64,000 nt of DNA from the NCBI GenBank assembly GCA_026625165.1, contig CP112999.1:1988741-2052740 (forward strand), given 5' to 3'. Shown piece by piece: positions 55,583 to 64,000 of this stretch (positions are counted from its first letter, which is position 1; each line of letters starts with the position of its first letter). Below the pieces are notes generated by a model that searched no databases, was not told where the DNA came from, and worked only from the letters and a program-made list of their open reading frames with translations. Source of the DNA: Methanoregula sp. (lineage in GTDB: Archaea; Halobacteriota; Methanomicrobia; Methanomicrobiales; Methanospirillaceae). Made by a program: the position numbers and the translations under genes.

Positions 55583-57287
55583 ACGGGGCGCACTCTGGAG
55601 ACTGCTCCGCGGCTCGCCCGGAGCCCAGATCGGCCTCTATTTCCTCGCGTTCGCGATGCTGATCGGGTTGTACACATCCATATTCCATTCCCTGTACCCG
55701 GTGCTTGAGAACAAACCGATCAACTGGATAACAGCCCTGCTCTTTGTTGTGGAATCCATGACAACTGTCGGGTACGGGGATCTGTTGCCATTCACCAACG
55801 ACCTCACTGCCCTGCTTGCCATCCAGATTATGATCTCGGGAGTCATCATGATCTTCATCGTCGTCCCGCTCCTCCTTGCCCCGTTCCTCACAACGTTACT
55901 GGCACCTACCCCGCCCCGCAGGACACCCCATGCCCTCAAAGGGCACATCGTGGTCATCGGGTATGATGAACTCACCCGCTCGCTCATTGAGAGCCTGACA
56001 ATTTCGGATCATGACATCGTCATCATTGAGCAGGACAAGACAGAAGCACTCGGGATCGCTGCCCAGTTCCGCAGACGGGCCTTCGTCATCTGGGGCGATT
56101 ACACGGATATGGCGACATGGTCGGCGGCGCATATCGCCAATGCAGCGTTTATTGTCATCTGCAAGGATGAACGGGATACGGCAAACATCGTCCTTGGCAT
56201 ACGCGAGATGGCCCGCGGGAAGATTGTTGCCGTCGTCGACAAGCTCTCATTTGACCGGTACCTCCGGTACGCGGGTGCGGAGTATGTGCTCTCCCCCAAA
56301 CACGCAACCGGCAGGATACTTGCCCGGCATGCCGTTCTCAACCCAAGCGGCGACACCGCACCCGAGATCCCCGGACTCGAACGGTTGAGTATCAACCTTG
56401 CCGACCACCGGGAGCGCGAACTCCTGCTGATCAACATACCAGTAGTCACCGGGTGCAGGGCGGCAGGAAAGACCATCGCGGAACTGGAACTTTTTGAACG
56501 CTTTGGCGTCCTCGTCCTCTTTCTCTGGAAAAGCGGGACATTCAAACCTTTACCGGATGGTTCGGACATCATTGACAACACCACCTCGCTCTTCCTTTTC
56601 GGCAGGGCAGACGGGATCGCTGCAGCGATCATGGGGGAATTTGACAGCGACTGGCGCACGGAGGCACTCGCTGTCATCGCGGGTTTTGGCGATGTGGGGG
56701 CTGCCGCATACCAGGAACTCAGGTCTGCCGGGATCTCGTGCATGGTTGTCGACGCCAAAGGGCATGGCGTCGACCAGGTTCTCGGGAATGCCGAAGATGA
56801 AGAGGTGCTAAAACAGGCAAAGATTGCGGAAGCACAGTTCTGTATTGTTGCTGTCAACGATGATGATGTGAACATCTTTACCACCCTCATGGCACGCAAC
56901 CTGAACCCGACGATACGAATTCTTGCAAGGGCCAACGAGCAGGTATCGGTCGATAAACTGTACCGTGCCGGTGCAGATTATGTTGCCATTCTGCCAACCA
57001 TCGGGGGGCAGATCATCGGGCGTATACTTCTCTCTGATACCGTGACCATCCTGCTCGACCTGCCCAACGGTGAAAAAGTAGTGATGAAGCACGTGATGAC
57101 TCCCTCACTGCCAACCGTGGGATGGGTGAAACACAAAAGCGGGGTCAGGATTATCGGGATCGAATCGGCAGACCGCTCGGTTGTCGCACCACAGGACGGC
57201 GAACCGCTCCGTGAAGGTGATGCGGTGATCGCGATCGGAGAGACTGAACAGCTGAAGCGGCTGATACACTTTGTGAAAGGAGAGTGA
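55572..57287 (+). CDS. Potassium channel with two RCK (TrkA-N) domains
   Basis: 571 residues. Two helices flank the selectivity filter TTVGYGD, followed by two RCK units: the first has GHIVVIGYDELTRSL (Rossmann), the second LAVIAGFGDVGAAAYQEL, each with a C-terminal TrkA-C-like part. This is the layout of GsuK/MthK-type channels gated by NAD(H), Ca2+ or nucleotides. GTG start, overlapping ttuA by 11 bases. nadE follows directly. Confidence 0.92.
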   Translation: MPHKRGALWRLLRGSPGAQIGLYFLAFAMLIGLYTSIFHSLYPVLENKPINWITALLFVVESMTTVGYGDLLPFTNDLTALLAIQIMISGVIMIFIVVPLLLAPFLTTLLAPTPPRRTPHALKGHIVVIGYDELTRSLIESLTISDHDIVIIEQDKTEALGIAAQFRRRAFVIWGDYTDMATWSAAHIANAAFIVICKDERDTANIVLGIREMARGKIVAVVDKLSFDRYLRYAGAEYVLSPKHATGRILARHAVLNPSGDTAPEIPGLERLSINLADHRERELLLINIPVVTGCRAAGKTIAELELFERFGVLVLFLWKSGTFKPLPDGSDIIDNTTSLFLFGRADGIAAAIMGEFDSDWRTEALAVIAGFGDVGAAAYQELRSAGISCMVVDAKGHGVDQVLGNAEDEEVLKQAKIAEAQFCIVAVNDDDVNIFTTLMARNLNPTIRILARANEQVSVDKLYRAGADYVAILPTIGGQIIGRILLSDTVTILLDLPNGEKVVMKHVMTPSLPTVGWVKHKSGVRIIGIESADRSVVAPQDGEPLREGDAVIAIGETEQLKRLIHFVKGE

Positions 57288-58067
57288 ATGATGGGAGAAG
57301 ATCTTGGATGCAAAATGGGGCAGGTCGAACAGATGATCAGGTACGCGTACTGGACGAGCGGGTGCACCGGAATCGTCGTCGGGGTGAGCGGCGGAGTGGA
57401 CTCTGCAGTCGCTGCTGCGTTCTGCTGCCGCGCGATCGGTCCCGAACGCGTGCTGGGGCTCTCCCTGCCCGCATCCGTGAGTGCCCCGCAGGATGTAAAG
57501 GACGCTTTGGAACTATGTGCACAGCTTGGCATGAAGCATCGCACCATCAGTATCGAACCAATGCTCGGTTCGTTCCGGGCGATGCCGGGGTTTGTGCAAT
57601 CCCCGTATCTCCTTGGCAACCTGATGGCACGCATACGGATGACTGTGCTCTACTACCATGCGAACGCTGACCACCGGCTCGTCTGTGGCACTTCCAACCG
57701 GAGCGAGTACATGCTCGGGTACTGCACCAAGTTCGGAGACAATGCAGCAGACATCCAGCCCCTCCTCCACCTCTATAAAACCGACGTGTACGTGATCGCA
57801 CGGGAACTGGGGATTCCGGAGAGGATAATAAAAAAGGTGCCTTCGGCGGGACTCTGGGCGGGGCAGAGCGATGAAGGCGAGATCGGGCTCTCGTATCCCG
57901 AGATCGATACAGCACTGAAAAATCTTGAACAGAACAATGGGGCGGCATCAAACCCTGCCGAAGAAAAAGTGCTTGCGCTGGTGAAGAAAAGCGGGCACAA
58001 ACGCCTCGGGGCACTTAGCCTTTCAGCAACACCGACAGGATCCCGACAAACTTTTCCGGATGGTTGA
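57288..58067 (+). CDS. nadE: NH3-dependent NAD+ synthetase NadE
   Basis: 259 residues. It amidates deamido-NAD. The PP-loop GVSGGVDSAVAAA, GTSNRSEYMLGY, TKFGDNAADIQPL, LYKTDVY and PSAGLWAGQSDE are intact. No glutaminase domain. ATG 57288 follows the channel stop immediately. Its last 53 bases overlap the convergent pgi gene; the final 15 residues (about) lie in that overlap. Confidence 0.95.
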   Translation: MMGEDLGCKMGQVEQMIRYAYWTSGCTGIVVGVSGGVDSAVAAAFCCRAIGPERVLGLSLPASVSAPQDVKDALELCAQLGMKHRTISIEPMLGSFRAMPGFVQSPYLLGNLMARIRMTVLYYHANADHRLVCGTSNRSEYMLGYCTKFGDNAADIQPLLHLYKTDVYVIARELGIPERIIKKVPSAGLWAGQSDEGEIGLSYPEIDTALKNLEQNNGAASNPAEEKVLALVKKSGHKRLGALSLSATPTGSRQTFPDG

Positions 58068-58725
58068 GGAACGCGAGCGCGTCCTCGTTGCCAATCAGGC
58101 TGTAAATGGGCCCTTTGCAGAACCGGTGCTTTCCGCGCCCGCTTGCGGCATCCAGTTCCCGGATCGGCGGGACTTTTTGGTAATGCGGGTTCTTTATGAG
58201 TTCCCCGGTGGTCATTTCGTAATACGCAGCACCATGCAGTGTCTCGTACTCCCCGTAATCGCTCTCAAACGCTGTTGAGACAATATTTGCCATAGAGAGC
58301 GTACTATCGGGTGACGGGTTGATCGAGACATGTCCATAACCCGGCGGGACAATAACAATATCGCCGGCTTCTGCGGCAATGCGTACGACGTCATCGAGAG
58401 TGCGGGACTGGACAAGGTAGTGCACTGTTCCTTCCAGCACCTCGTAGATCTCTGGGTACCCGACACCATGGGCATTGGAGGGATGGTAATGACCTTTAGT
58501 CTTCACGCACTCACCGCAGAGGTCATGCGGGGGGATGACGGTGAGGTCATATCGCAAGTGGTGGGCGTGCAGCCATTGCCAGTCCGCATCGGACCGGGCA
58601 AGGTCGCGGTACATAAAATAGAGGGGCAGCTCGCACGCACATTCAGGTTCGGCAAGGACGGAGCGCATTTCCCTGATCGTCCGCACCGATGGTTCAGGAA
58701 GCTCCCCTTCCCACCCCAGCATCAC
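58015..58725 (-). CDS. pgi: Cupin-type glucose-6-phosphate isomerase
   Basis: 236 residues. Archaeal phosphoglucose isomerase of the cupin fold: metal motif TKGHYHP with PEIYEVLEG (His, His, Glu) and the fourth histidine in PGYGHVSINPS. Interconverts glucose-6-P and fructose-6-P. GTG 58725 overlaps the stop of the surface-protein gene as GTGA; ATG 58722 is also possible. Convergent overlap with nadE. Confidence 0.93.
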   Translation of the reverse strand: MMLGWEGELPEPSVRTIREMRSVLAEPECACELPLYFMYRDLARSDADWQWLHAHHLRYDLTVIPPHDLCGECVKTKGHYHPSNAHGVGYPEIYEVLEGTVHYLVQSRTLDDVVRIAAEAGDIVIVPPGYGHVSINPSPDSTLSMANIVSTAFESDYGEYETLHGAAYYEMTTGELIKNPHYQKVPPIRELDAASGRGKHRFCKGPIYSLIGNEDALAFLNHPEKFVGILSVLLKG

Positions 58726-60008
58726 TTTTTCTTTCGCATTACAAGTACATAATACCCAGCGCCTATGATCCCTGCAATGATGATGAGCAGGATCAATGGA
58801 TTTGAGAGCGGGCTGGCTGTGCCGGAACCTGCGATGACTTCTACTTTGACCTTGAGCGTGTCCGAGACTTGGCTGTTGGAGAGCGTGTCGCGGTACCTCA
58901 CCTCGCTGTCCAGCGAATATTCCTTTGGTATCGCCGCATCGTTCACGCTGATGCCATACCGGGCTGTCGCGGCCTCACCGGGTTCCAGGTTCCCGAGGTA
59001 TGCGGTGTCATCGTTGCTTGAGAAGGGGTCAACGGCCGTGATCCGTGCCTGTGCATTATAGACCGTGGTATCACCGGCGTTCCGGTAGTCCACGAGGATC
59101 ACTCCCTTTGAACCGGCAGTCACCTGCGGCGGTGCCGACGCCACGAGGAACTTTGTCTTGGCGCCGACGGGAATCCCGAGGGTATACGGGAATGATGTGA
59201 TTACCGCTCCCTCCTTGTTTTCATAGGTTACTGCCACGTCAACCGGGTAGGTCTGCTTCTCCGCATTGCCGGAGACCGCGACCTTGTACCGGCAGGTGAT
59301 GACCTCTCCTTTCGGGAAATCGCCGATAAAAACACTGGTATCTGTAGGGATGATCGGGCTTGCCCCGTTGCGGGTAATCTTCACCGTTGCCTTTTTCCCG
59401 TCCTCTGAACCGGTATTTTTTATCCTGATGTTCAGGTACCCTTCCATCCCTACGTTCAGGTTCTCGGGCGTTGCTTCCAGTACATCGATATCCACGCGTG
59501 GTTTGATCTTTACAACAAGCGGGATGGTCTTGGTCACCGATTTGTACATGAACAGGATGTTCTCGCTTGCTTCCTGCTCGGACGATGCGAGGTATTTATA
59601 CTGGATGGTGAGCGGAAGCTCGTACTGGCCTTCTGTTGCATTATTCAGAATTTTTGCGTTGACCTTCACGGTAACCGTACCGGTACCGTTGATGTCGCCC
59701 ACCCTCTGCGGATCGGTTTTGATGATGATGGGGGCGTTTCCTGATGAAAGACCGATGGTCACGAGTTTTGCGGTATTGGGCAGGTCGTCGCGCTCAATGG
59801 TACCGGAATTTACGAATTTGAAGGTGTTGAGGCCGTTGTTCTGCACGATGATGCTGATAGTCGCATCCTGCCCGGGTGAGAACTCGTTGGTGCCGGTGAT
59901 TGCCGCCGACAGGTCCGGGCTTGAGCCGATATACTTTGTTGCGGCGATGACTGGGTCGGTGCAACATACGAGCAGTAACATGAGGGCAATTGCAGGGCGG
60001 GCGTACAT
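58722..60008 (-). CDS. S-layer-like surface protein with CARDB-type domains
   Basis: 428 residues: signal peptide (IALMLLLVCCTDPVIA), three beta-sandwich domains of the COG1361/CARDB type (NVGMEGYLNIRIKNTGSE, AGSKGVILVDYRNAGDT), a C-terminal helix (NPLILLIIIAGIIGAGYY) and RKKK tail. The design matches that of the protein at 28544 although no ABC genes are beside it. It is divergent from a TrmB-type regulator and shares a transcript with pgi. Confidence 0.85.
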   Translation of the reverse strand: MYARPAIALMLLLVCCTDPVIAATKYIGSSPDLSAAITGTNEFSPGQDATISIIVQNNGLNTFKFVNSGTIERDDLPNTAKLVTIGLSSGNAPIIIKTDPQRVGDINGTGTVTVKVNAKILNNATEGQYELPLTIQYKYLASSEQEASENILFMYKSVTKTIPLVVKIKPRVDIDVLEATPENLNVGMEGYLNIRIKNTGSEDGKKATVKITRNGASPIIPTDTSVFIGDFPKGEVITCRYKVAVSGNAEKQTYPVDVAVTYENKEGAVITSFPYTLGIPVGAKTKFLVASAPPQVTAGSKGVILVDYRNAGDTTVYNAQARITAVDPFSSNDDTAYLGNLEPGEAATARYGISVNDAAIPKEYSLDSEVRYRDTLSNSQVSDTLKVKVEVIAGSGTASPLSNPLILLIIIAGIIGAGYYVLVMRKKK

Positions 60009-60052
60009 GAATGAACTCTTTGATATTGTCGTTTGACTTTGTTACTTGTTGT

Positions 60053-60068
60053 TGTTGTTATAACAACA
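60053..60068. promoter_or_regulatory. Palindrome between the surface-protein gene and trmB-like gene
   Basis: TGTTGTTATAACAACA, a perfect 16-base palindrome in the 91-base divergent gap, preceded by further GTT repeats. Placed 44 bases from the start of the surface gene and 31 from that of the regulator, so one operator could control both. TrmB-family proteins bind such dyads. Confidence 0.55.
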
Positions 60069-60099
60069 TTTAATATTGCAGGATATAAAGGAATGTTTC

Positions 60100-60882
60100 A
60101 TGGTCGAGCCCGCAGATGAGACCGTACGGATTGCCAATTTTTTAAAATCCCTTGGTTTGACAAAATATGAAGCCCTTGTCTACATTGCGCTCCTGCGGAT
60201 GAACGATGCAACAGCAACAGGGATCCACGAGATCTCTGGCGTACCGCGCGCATCAGTGTATCCGGTCCTTGACCAGCTCAAGGAAAAGGCACTGGTATCG
60301 GTATCGCAGTCTTCCCCAAAAAGGTTTGCCGCGCTGCCACCGGAGGAGGGGATCCGCAACCTGCTCTCCCGCATCGAGCAGGATGCAGCACATGCAAAAA
60401 CAGCACTGGAGACAATCCACCGGGAGCGCCTGAACACCGAACGGGCGGAGCAGGAGCTGATCTGGAACGTGTACGGGATCTCCGCCGTCCAGAAAAAACT
60501 TGTCGAGCTCCTCTCCCATGCACGGCACCGGGTACGGCTCATGGCTCACCCCCGGATCCTGTCTGAGGATGTAAAAAAGGTTCTTTTCCAGAAAGCCCGG
60601 CAGGCCACCATCGAGATTGTCACCCATGAATGGGACGGAGGGATTGTCAGCGGCATGACGGTATATGAGAAAAAATTACCAGAGATCCCAAAAGAGTTTG
60701 ACCGGGCAAAGGACCTGATGGCGGGTGGAATCTTTATCATCGACGATCACATGGTCATGGTCGTGATGGGCTCCGGGGACGAGGATGCGGTTGCCCTTTA
60801 TTCCGGATCGGTCGGATTTTTACGATTTTTTATCAGGTATTACAATTTCATCATCGAATGGGCAAAAAACACGGGCAGATAA
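60100..60882 (+). CDS. TrmB-family transcriptional regulator
   Basis: 260 residues. Winged helix at the N-terminus (LGLTKYEALVYIALLRMNDATA with ASVYPVLDQLKEKALV), a short coiled coil (QDAAHAKTALETIHRERL) and a C-terminal ligand-binding part of phospholipase-D-like type (ARHRVRLMAHPRI, SGSVGFLRFFIRYYNF). TrmB relatives respond to sugars, which would suit a pgi-linked target. ATG 60100 has aaagga 8 bases upstream. Confidence 0.88.
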   Translation: MVEPADETVRIANFLKSLGLTKYEALVYIALLRMNDATATGIHEISGVPRASVYPVLDQLKEKALVSVSQSSPKRFAALPPEEGIRNLLSRIEQDAAHAKTALETIHRERLNTERAEQELIWNVYGISAVQKKLVELLSHARHRVRLMAHPRILSEDVKKVLFQKARQATIEIVTHEWDGGIVSGMTVYEKKLPEIPKEFDRAKDLMAGGIFIIDDHMVMVVMGSGDEDAVALYSGSVGFLRFFIRYYNFIIEWAKNTGR

Positions 60883-60898
60883 AAACGCCGGATTGTTT

Positions 60899-61657
60899 TT
60901 AGTAATCCCGGATCTCGGTCATTTCTGAAACATCCATCAGCCCTTTCATGGCATTTGACTGCACCCAGCGCCCGCCTTCCTTGATCGCGGCGATCGGGTT
61001 GGTGCCGCCAACCGCGGCGATTGCAATGAACTGGGGGCTCACCGGGACCCCGAGCAGCGAGACGTTTGGCACCCCCACTTCCAGCACTCCGATAAAACTG
61101 CTGTCGGAGAGCTGGTCAAGGACTTCACCCACACGGGACTCAGCCTCCATGTGGAATTCCCGGATGTTTGCAAGGATGTTGCCGCTGCCCCGGCGCATAA
61201 CATTTGTCACCGATGTGAGCCGCTGGTAATTGAGCACCTGCAGGGGATCAATTGTCGTATATTCGTACAGGATCATGTGGGTGAAGCGGATGGGCGTCCG
61301 GTTCTCGATCTCCACGACGCCCCCGCCGATCGGGTTGACCGGGATACCGTGCCGGATCAACAGCCCGTCAAACGTGACGCTGCAGACGGTGCAGATCGCA
61401 GTCTGTCCCTTAGGGACAACAAAATCGTCCACCCGCGCACCCGATTTGTAAAATTTCACCAGCCCGCTTGCAGCGACACGCGTCGTGTAAGCGTCTTTTA
61501 AGATCCCGATAGCAAATTCGAGATCTTCGTTTTTCACAAGCGAGAGGTTATAGACCAGCCTGCCCTCGTGGGTATCAGGGCGGTAGGTCACCTGCATGGC
61601 AAAATCGTCGATGCTGTGGTTTATGAATTTGAGCTGAGCGGTTTCCTGCAAAACCAT
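60899..61657 (-). CDS. NrpR effector-domain protein without HTH
   Basis: 252 residues. Complete DUF128/NrpR regulatory domain: VPKGQTAICTVCSVTFDGLL, IPVNPIGGGVVEIENRTPI, TTIDPLQVLNYQRLTSV, GNILANIREF. In NrpR this part binds 2-oxoglutarate and controls nitrogen genes. The usual N-terminal winged helix is missing and the ATG at 61657 sits directly before the domain. It may work with a separate DNA-binding NrpR, as in organisms with split NrpRI/NrpRII. Confidence 0.85.
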   Translation of the reverse strand: MVLQETAQLKFINHSIDDFAMQVTYRPDTHEGRLVYNLSLVKNEDLEFAIGILKDAYTTRVAASGLVKFYKSGARVDDFVVPKGQTAICTVCSVTFDGLLIRHGIPVNPIGGGVVEIENRTPIRFTHMILYEYTTIDPLQVLNYQRLTSVTNVMRRGSGNILANIREFHMEAESRVGEVLDQLSDSSFIGVLEVGVPNVSLLGVPVSPQFIAIAAVGGTNPIAAIKEGGRWVQSNAMKGLMDVSEMTEIRDY

Positions 61658-61718
61658 TGTATTAATTCTCCGACACGACAATAGAAAAATTGTTCTATAA
61701 GACCATGGAAATTTATGT

Positions 61719-62684
61719 ATGATGGAAGACGATATGCGGGAAAAAGCCAGGAATGCGATGCGTCTCATTCTTGAAGCGGCACGGTTCGAGGTGGATGAGG
61801 TGGATGAACCGCTGGATCTCTCAGCAGTCCGTGAAGGCACCTGCCTTCTGGTACTCTGTTCCAATGAAAAAGGCGTCATCGCCCAGTTTGACAAGACCAA
61901 CTACAGCCTTATGGTCAACGACCATGAGATGACCTGCAAGAAACTGCTGTTCACCCTCGAGAAAGAGATCTCAACCGAAAACTGTGTCCAGTGGGGCGTG
62001 GACGAATTCGTCCGGTATGCCGGCGAGGCGGTGCTTGCCGATATCCTTGACCGCGAACTTGCGCTGGACCTCTCCGCTACCCTCGCGAAGAAACCCGCGG
62101 TCACCGCTGCCGGAGGGGTGGCGGCAACAGCTCCGCAGGCACCGTCCGGTATCACGATCCCCCATTTCCCGGTCAAGGTCAACGAGCAGGCGGCGATCCG
62201 CACGGCCGGTATTCAGGGGACGGCAAAGCTCAGGTTCATGCCGTACTTCCTCTTCCACTACACAAGCACCGGGGAGCAGGTGTACAAGGACCGCCGCATC
62301 CCGTTTGATGCCGACGGCTGGGGCGCAATAAACGCGATCAACGGCATCAAGATCGAGCTGGACGGAAAACAGGTAGTTGAGGACGAGATCCCCGCGGGCG
62401 CCGAAGTCTCCGACCCGCATATCGCAAAAGAGGAGGCCGCGGAGCGGATCGTGAGCGAACTCATCGAACGCCTCACCCAGAAAGTCCGCATCAAGCAGGA
62501 GAAAGGGGATGCGATCTTCTACGAGGAGAAGATCCTCAAACCCGACCGGAAGAATATCAAGGTTGACGCAAAGCAGGTCTTTATCCCGGTCTGGCAGATC
62601 CGGGGCAAGAAGATTGTCGAAGTAAATGCCTTCACCGGTGAGCTCCTGTCAGAGCCAATGGACGAGGGCGTCGAGGTATTCTGA
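61719..62684 (+). CDS. Conserved hypothetical protein
   Basis: 321 residues, soluble. N-terminal 120 residues (LILEAARFEVDEVDE, CLLVLCSNEKGVIAQFD) look like a nuclease-fold or Rossmann-like domain without a full catalytic motif; a Pro/Ala linker near 130-145; then a beta-rich C-terminal part (KLRFMPYFLFHYTSTGEQV, FIPVWQIRGKKIVEV with NAFTGELL). I do not recognise the family. Divergent from the NrpR-like gene. Confidence 0.65.
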   Translation: MMEDDMREKARNAMRLILEAARFEVDEVDEPLDLSAVREGTCLLVLCSNEKGVIAQFDKTNYSLMVNDHEMTCKKLLFTLEKEISTENCVQWGVDEFVRYAGEAVLADILDRELALDLSATLAKKPAVTAAGGVAATAPQAPSGITIPHFPVKVNEQAAIRTAGIQGTAKLRFMPYFLFHYTSTGEQVYKDRRIPFDADGWGAINAINGIKIELDGKQVVEDEIPAGAEVSDPHIAKEEAAERIVSELIERLTQKVRIKQEKGDAIFYEEKILKPDRKNIKVDAKQVFIPVWQIRGKKIVEVNAFTGELLSEPMDEGVEVF

Positions 62685-62723
62685 GAGCGGAGAGGCAAAC
62701 GGAGATTTTTTTTAAATTTTTTT

Positions 62724-64000
62724 ATGATAATAATTCTTGGCGGGGGCCCTGCAGGGAGGATCGCATCGATCCGGCTTGCAAATGCAGGGAGGGATGTGAC
62801 CCTTGTCGAATGCGGCGGGATTGGCGGGCAGTGCCTCCATTATGGCTGCATGCCCGTCTGCGCTCTCAATGATGCCGCCCGGTTCATCCGGCAGGCGCGC
62901 CTGTTCCGGCAGATGGGGATCTCGGGGGAACCCCCTGCGATCAGTTTCCCGGCACTGCTCAAAGAGATGCAGGCAATCCAGCAGAAGATCGCCGGTATTC
63001 TCGACCACGAGACCCGGAGCGCCGGCGTTGGGATTACATACGGAAAGCATGGCAGGCTCTTGGGCAGGCAGGCATTCATTGGCGACGAACCGGTAGAGAG
63101 CGATGCCGTAATTGTTGCAACCGGCTCCCGTCCGAATGTGCCGAAGGTGGAGGGGGTCGGCCTCAGCGGCATCTTTACCCCGCATACTCTCCCCCTCGCC
63201 AAAAACCTTCCACGACGCCTTGTTATTGTTGGGGGAGGTGTGATGGCTGCAGAATACTCGTATATATTCAGTGCGTTTGGAAGCAAGGTCACCCTGATCA
63301 GCCGGAGCGGCTTTCTCAAATCCATCGATAAGCACCTGCGCCCGCTTGCCATCAGGGAACTTGATGACGTTACGATCATGGAAAACACGCCCCTCCTCTC
63401 TTTTGAAGGGTGCTCGCAGGTCACCGGAGCCAGGGTCGGGAGTGACAGCGGCGAGATGACGGTGCCTGCCGATGCGGTGCTGATCGCTGCGGGACTCGTG
63501 CCCCGTTCCGAGGCGATCGAGGGGGTGAGGAAAGGCACGGCAGGTGAGGTGATCGTAGACGATCATATGCGGACGAGCGTGCCGGGCGTGTATGCAGCCG
63601 GTGATGTGACCGGGCCGCCCTACCTCACGCCGATCGCACGCCATGAAGGGATTGTTGCCGCGGACAATATCCTTGGCATCGACCGGAAAATGGATAAGCG
63701 GTTCGTCCCGCAATCGATCAGCCTCGACCACGAGCTGGCGTTCTGCACAACGGGCAGCACGACGGCGATCTCAATGGCGATGCCGGGGCTCGCCGGGCCC
63801 GGAACGTTCTGGCATGTCCCTTCCGGTACCACGGGGCTTGCCAAAGTGATGGTCGAGCCGGACACCGGCGCTATCAGCGGGATCTGTGCCGCAGGCCCGG
63901 GCGGCGGGCTGATCGCAGGGTATCTCGCGTTTCTCATGCGCGAGGGTTACACGGCCCATGATTTTGAGGAATTTATCGAGGTGCACCCATCAACCGACAG
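62724..64000 (+). CDS. Dihydrolipoamide dehydrogenase-like flavoprotein disulfide reductase, 3' end outside window
   Basis: 425 codons visible, no stop before the edge. FAD-binding ILGGGPAG, the redox-active pair in GGQCLHYGCMPVCAL (Cys...Cys), NAD-binding VIVGGGVMAAEYS and the second FAD motif VYAAGDVTG are intact, as is the start of the dimer interface domain (CTTGSTTAI...). Family members include Lpd, mercuric reductase and CoA-disulfide reductase. In methanogens lacking 2-oxoacid dehydrogenases the substrate is uncertain. ATG 62724 follows an A+T-rich promoter-like stretch. Confidence 0.9.
   Translation, partial: MIIILGGGPAGRIASIRLANAGRDVTLVECGGIGGQCLHYGCMPVCALNDAARFIRQARLFRQMGISGEPPAISFPALLKEMQAIQQKIAGILDHETRSAGVGITYGKHGRLLGRQAFIGDEPVESDAVIVATGSRPNVPKVEGVGLSGIFTPHTLPLAKNLPRRLVIVGGGVMAAEYSYIFSAFGSKVTLISRSGFLKSIDKHLRPLAIRELDDVTIMENTPLLSFEGCSQVTGARVGSDSGEMTVPADAVLIAAGLVPRSEAIEGVRKGTAGEVIVDDHMRTSVPGVYAAGDVTGPPYLTPIARHEGIVAADNILGIDRKMDKRFVPQSISLDHELAFCTTGSTTAISMAMPGLAGPGTFWHVPSGTTGLAKVMVEPDTGAISGICAAGPGGGLIAGYLAFLMREGYTAHDFEEFIEVHPSTD

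Noticed and set aside
62712-63731. Long minus-strand open frame
   Set aside because: It lies opposite the flavoprotein disulfide reductase, whose motifs are clear; the minus frame has no family pattern and is a shadow of G+C-rich codons.

Overview
The window comes from a hydrogenotrophic methanogen of the order Methanomicrobiales, probably close to Methanoregula; this is inferred from gene content, with no database search. Archaeal markers are TFB, Gar1, SRP19, ribosomal proteins S6e and S8e, aIF5B, RIO2, a TtuA-type tRNA thiolase, an NrpR effector-domain protein and a tetrahydromethanopterin biosynthesis gene. tRNA genes lack an encoded CCA. Secreted proteins carry lipoboxes and Pro/Thr linkers. 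Genes are tightly packed, with many ATGA, GTGA and TAATG stop/start overlaps.

Layout. 0-3.6 kb: defence and toxin genes (Type IIG restriction-modification enzyme cut by the window edge, HicBA, a C-terminally short ImmA/IrrE-type regulator). 4.2-7.5 kb: a membrane protein, a fused chorismate lyase/RFAP synthase for methanopterin, and a small heat-shock protein. 7.5-13.8 kb: a catalase-peroxidase plus complete siroheme-to-heme (Ahb) operon, headed by a 44-codon relic of a different catalase and flanked by two copies of the hsp20 3' end. 13.8-31.7 kb: two ABC export systems, lipoproteins, a Cys-rich repeat lipoprotein, SemiSWEET, and a five-gene self-regulated operon of 'LGWCP' membrane proteins. 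31.7-42.9 kb: information-processing core (tRNA-His, aIF5B, S6e, S8e, HypB, SRP19, Gar1, TFB, ThiC, two tRNA-Ala). 42.9-50.8 kb: accessory island with two TIR proteins, a third TIR fragment, a PAS/H-box/RyR sensor, surface lipoproteins and a fresh insertion sequence. 50.9-64 kb: ThiL, DUF460, RIO2, TtuA, a K+ channel with RCK domains, NadE, cupin-type phosphoglucose isomerase, a surface protein divergent from a TrmB regulator, an NrpR-domain protein and a truncated flavoprotein disulfide reductase.

How the parts work together. The katG/ahbDABC operon looks like a self-contained oxidant-defence unit: it makes a heme enzyme and carries the last steps of its cofactor synthesis, which a cytochrome-free methanogen would otherwise not need. 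The TIR/RyR island combines predicted NAD-cleaving effectors with a domain thought to sense nucleotide-type ligands, and is the best candidate for an undescribed signalling or immunity system here. Both proposals are inference from domain content and gene order.
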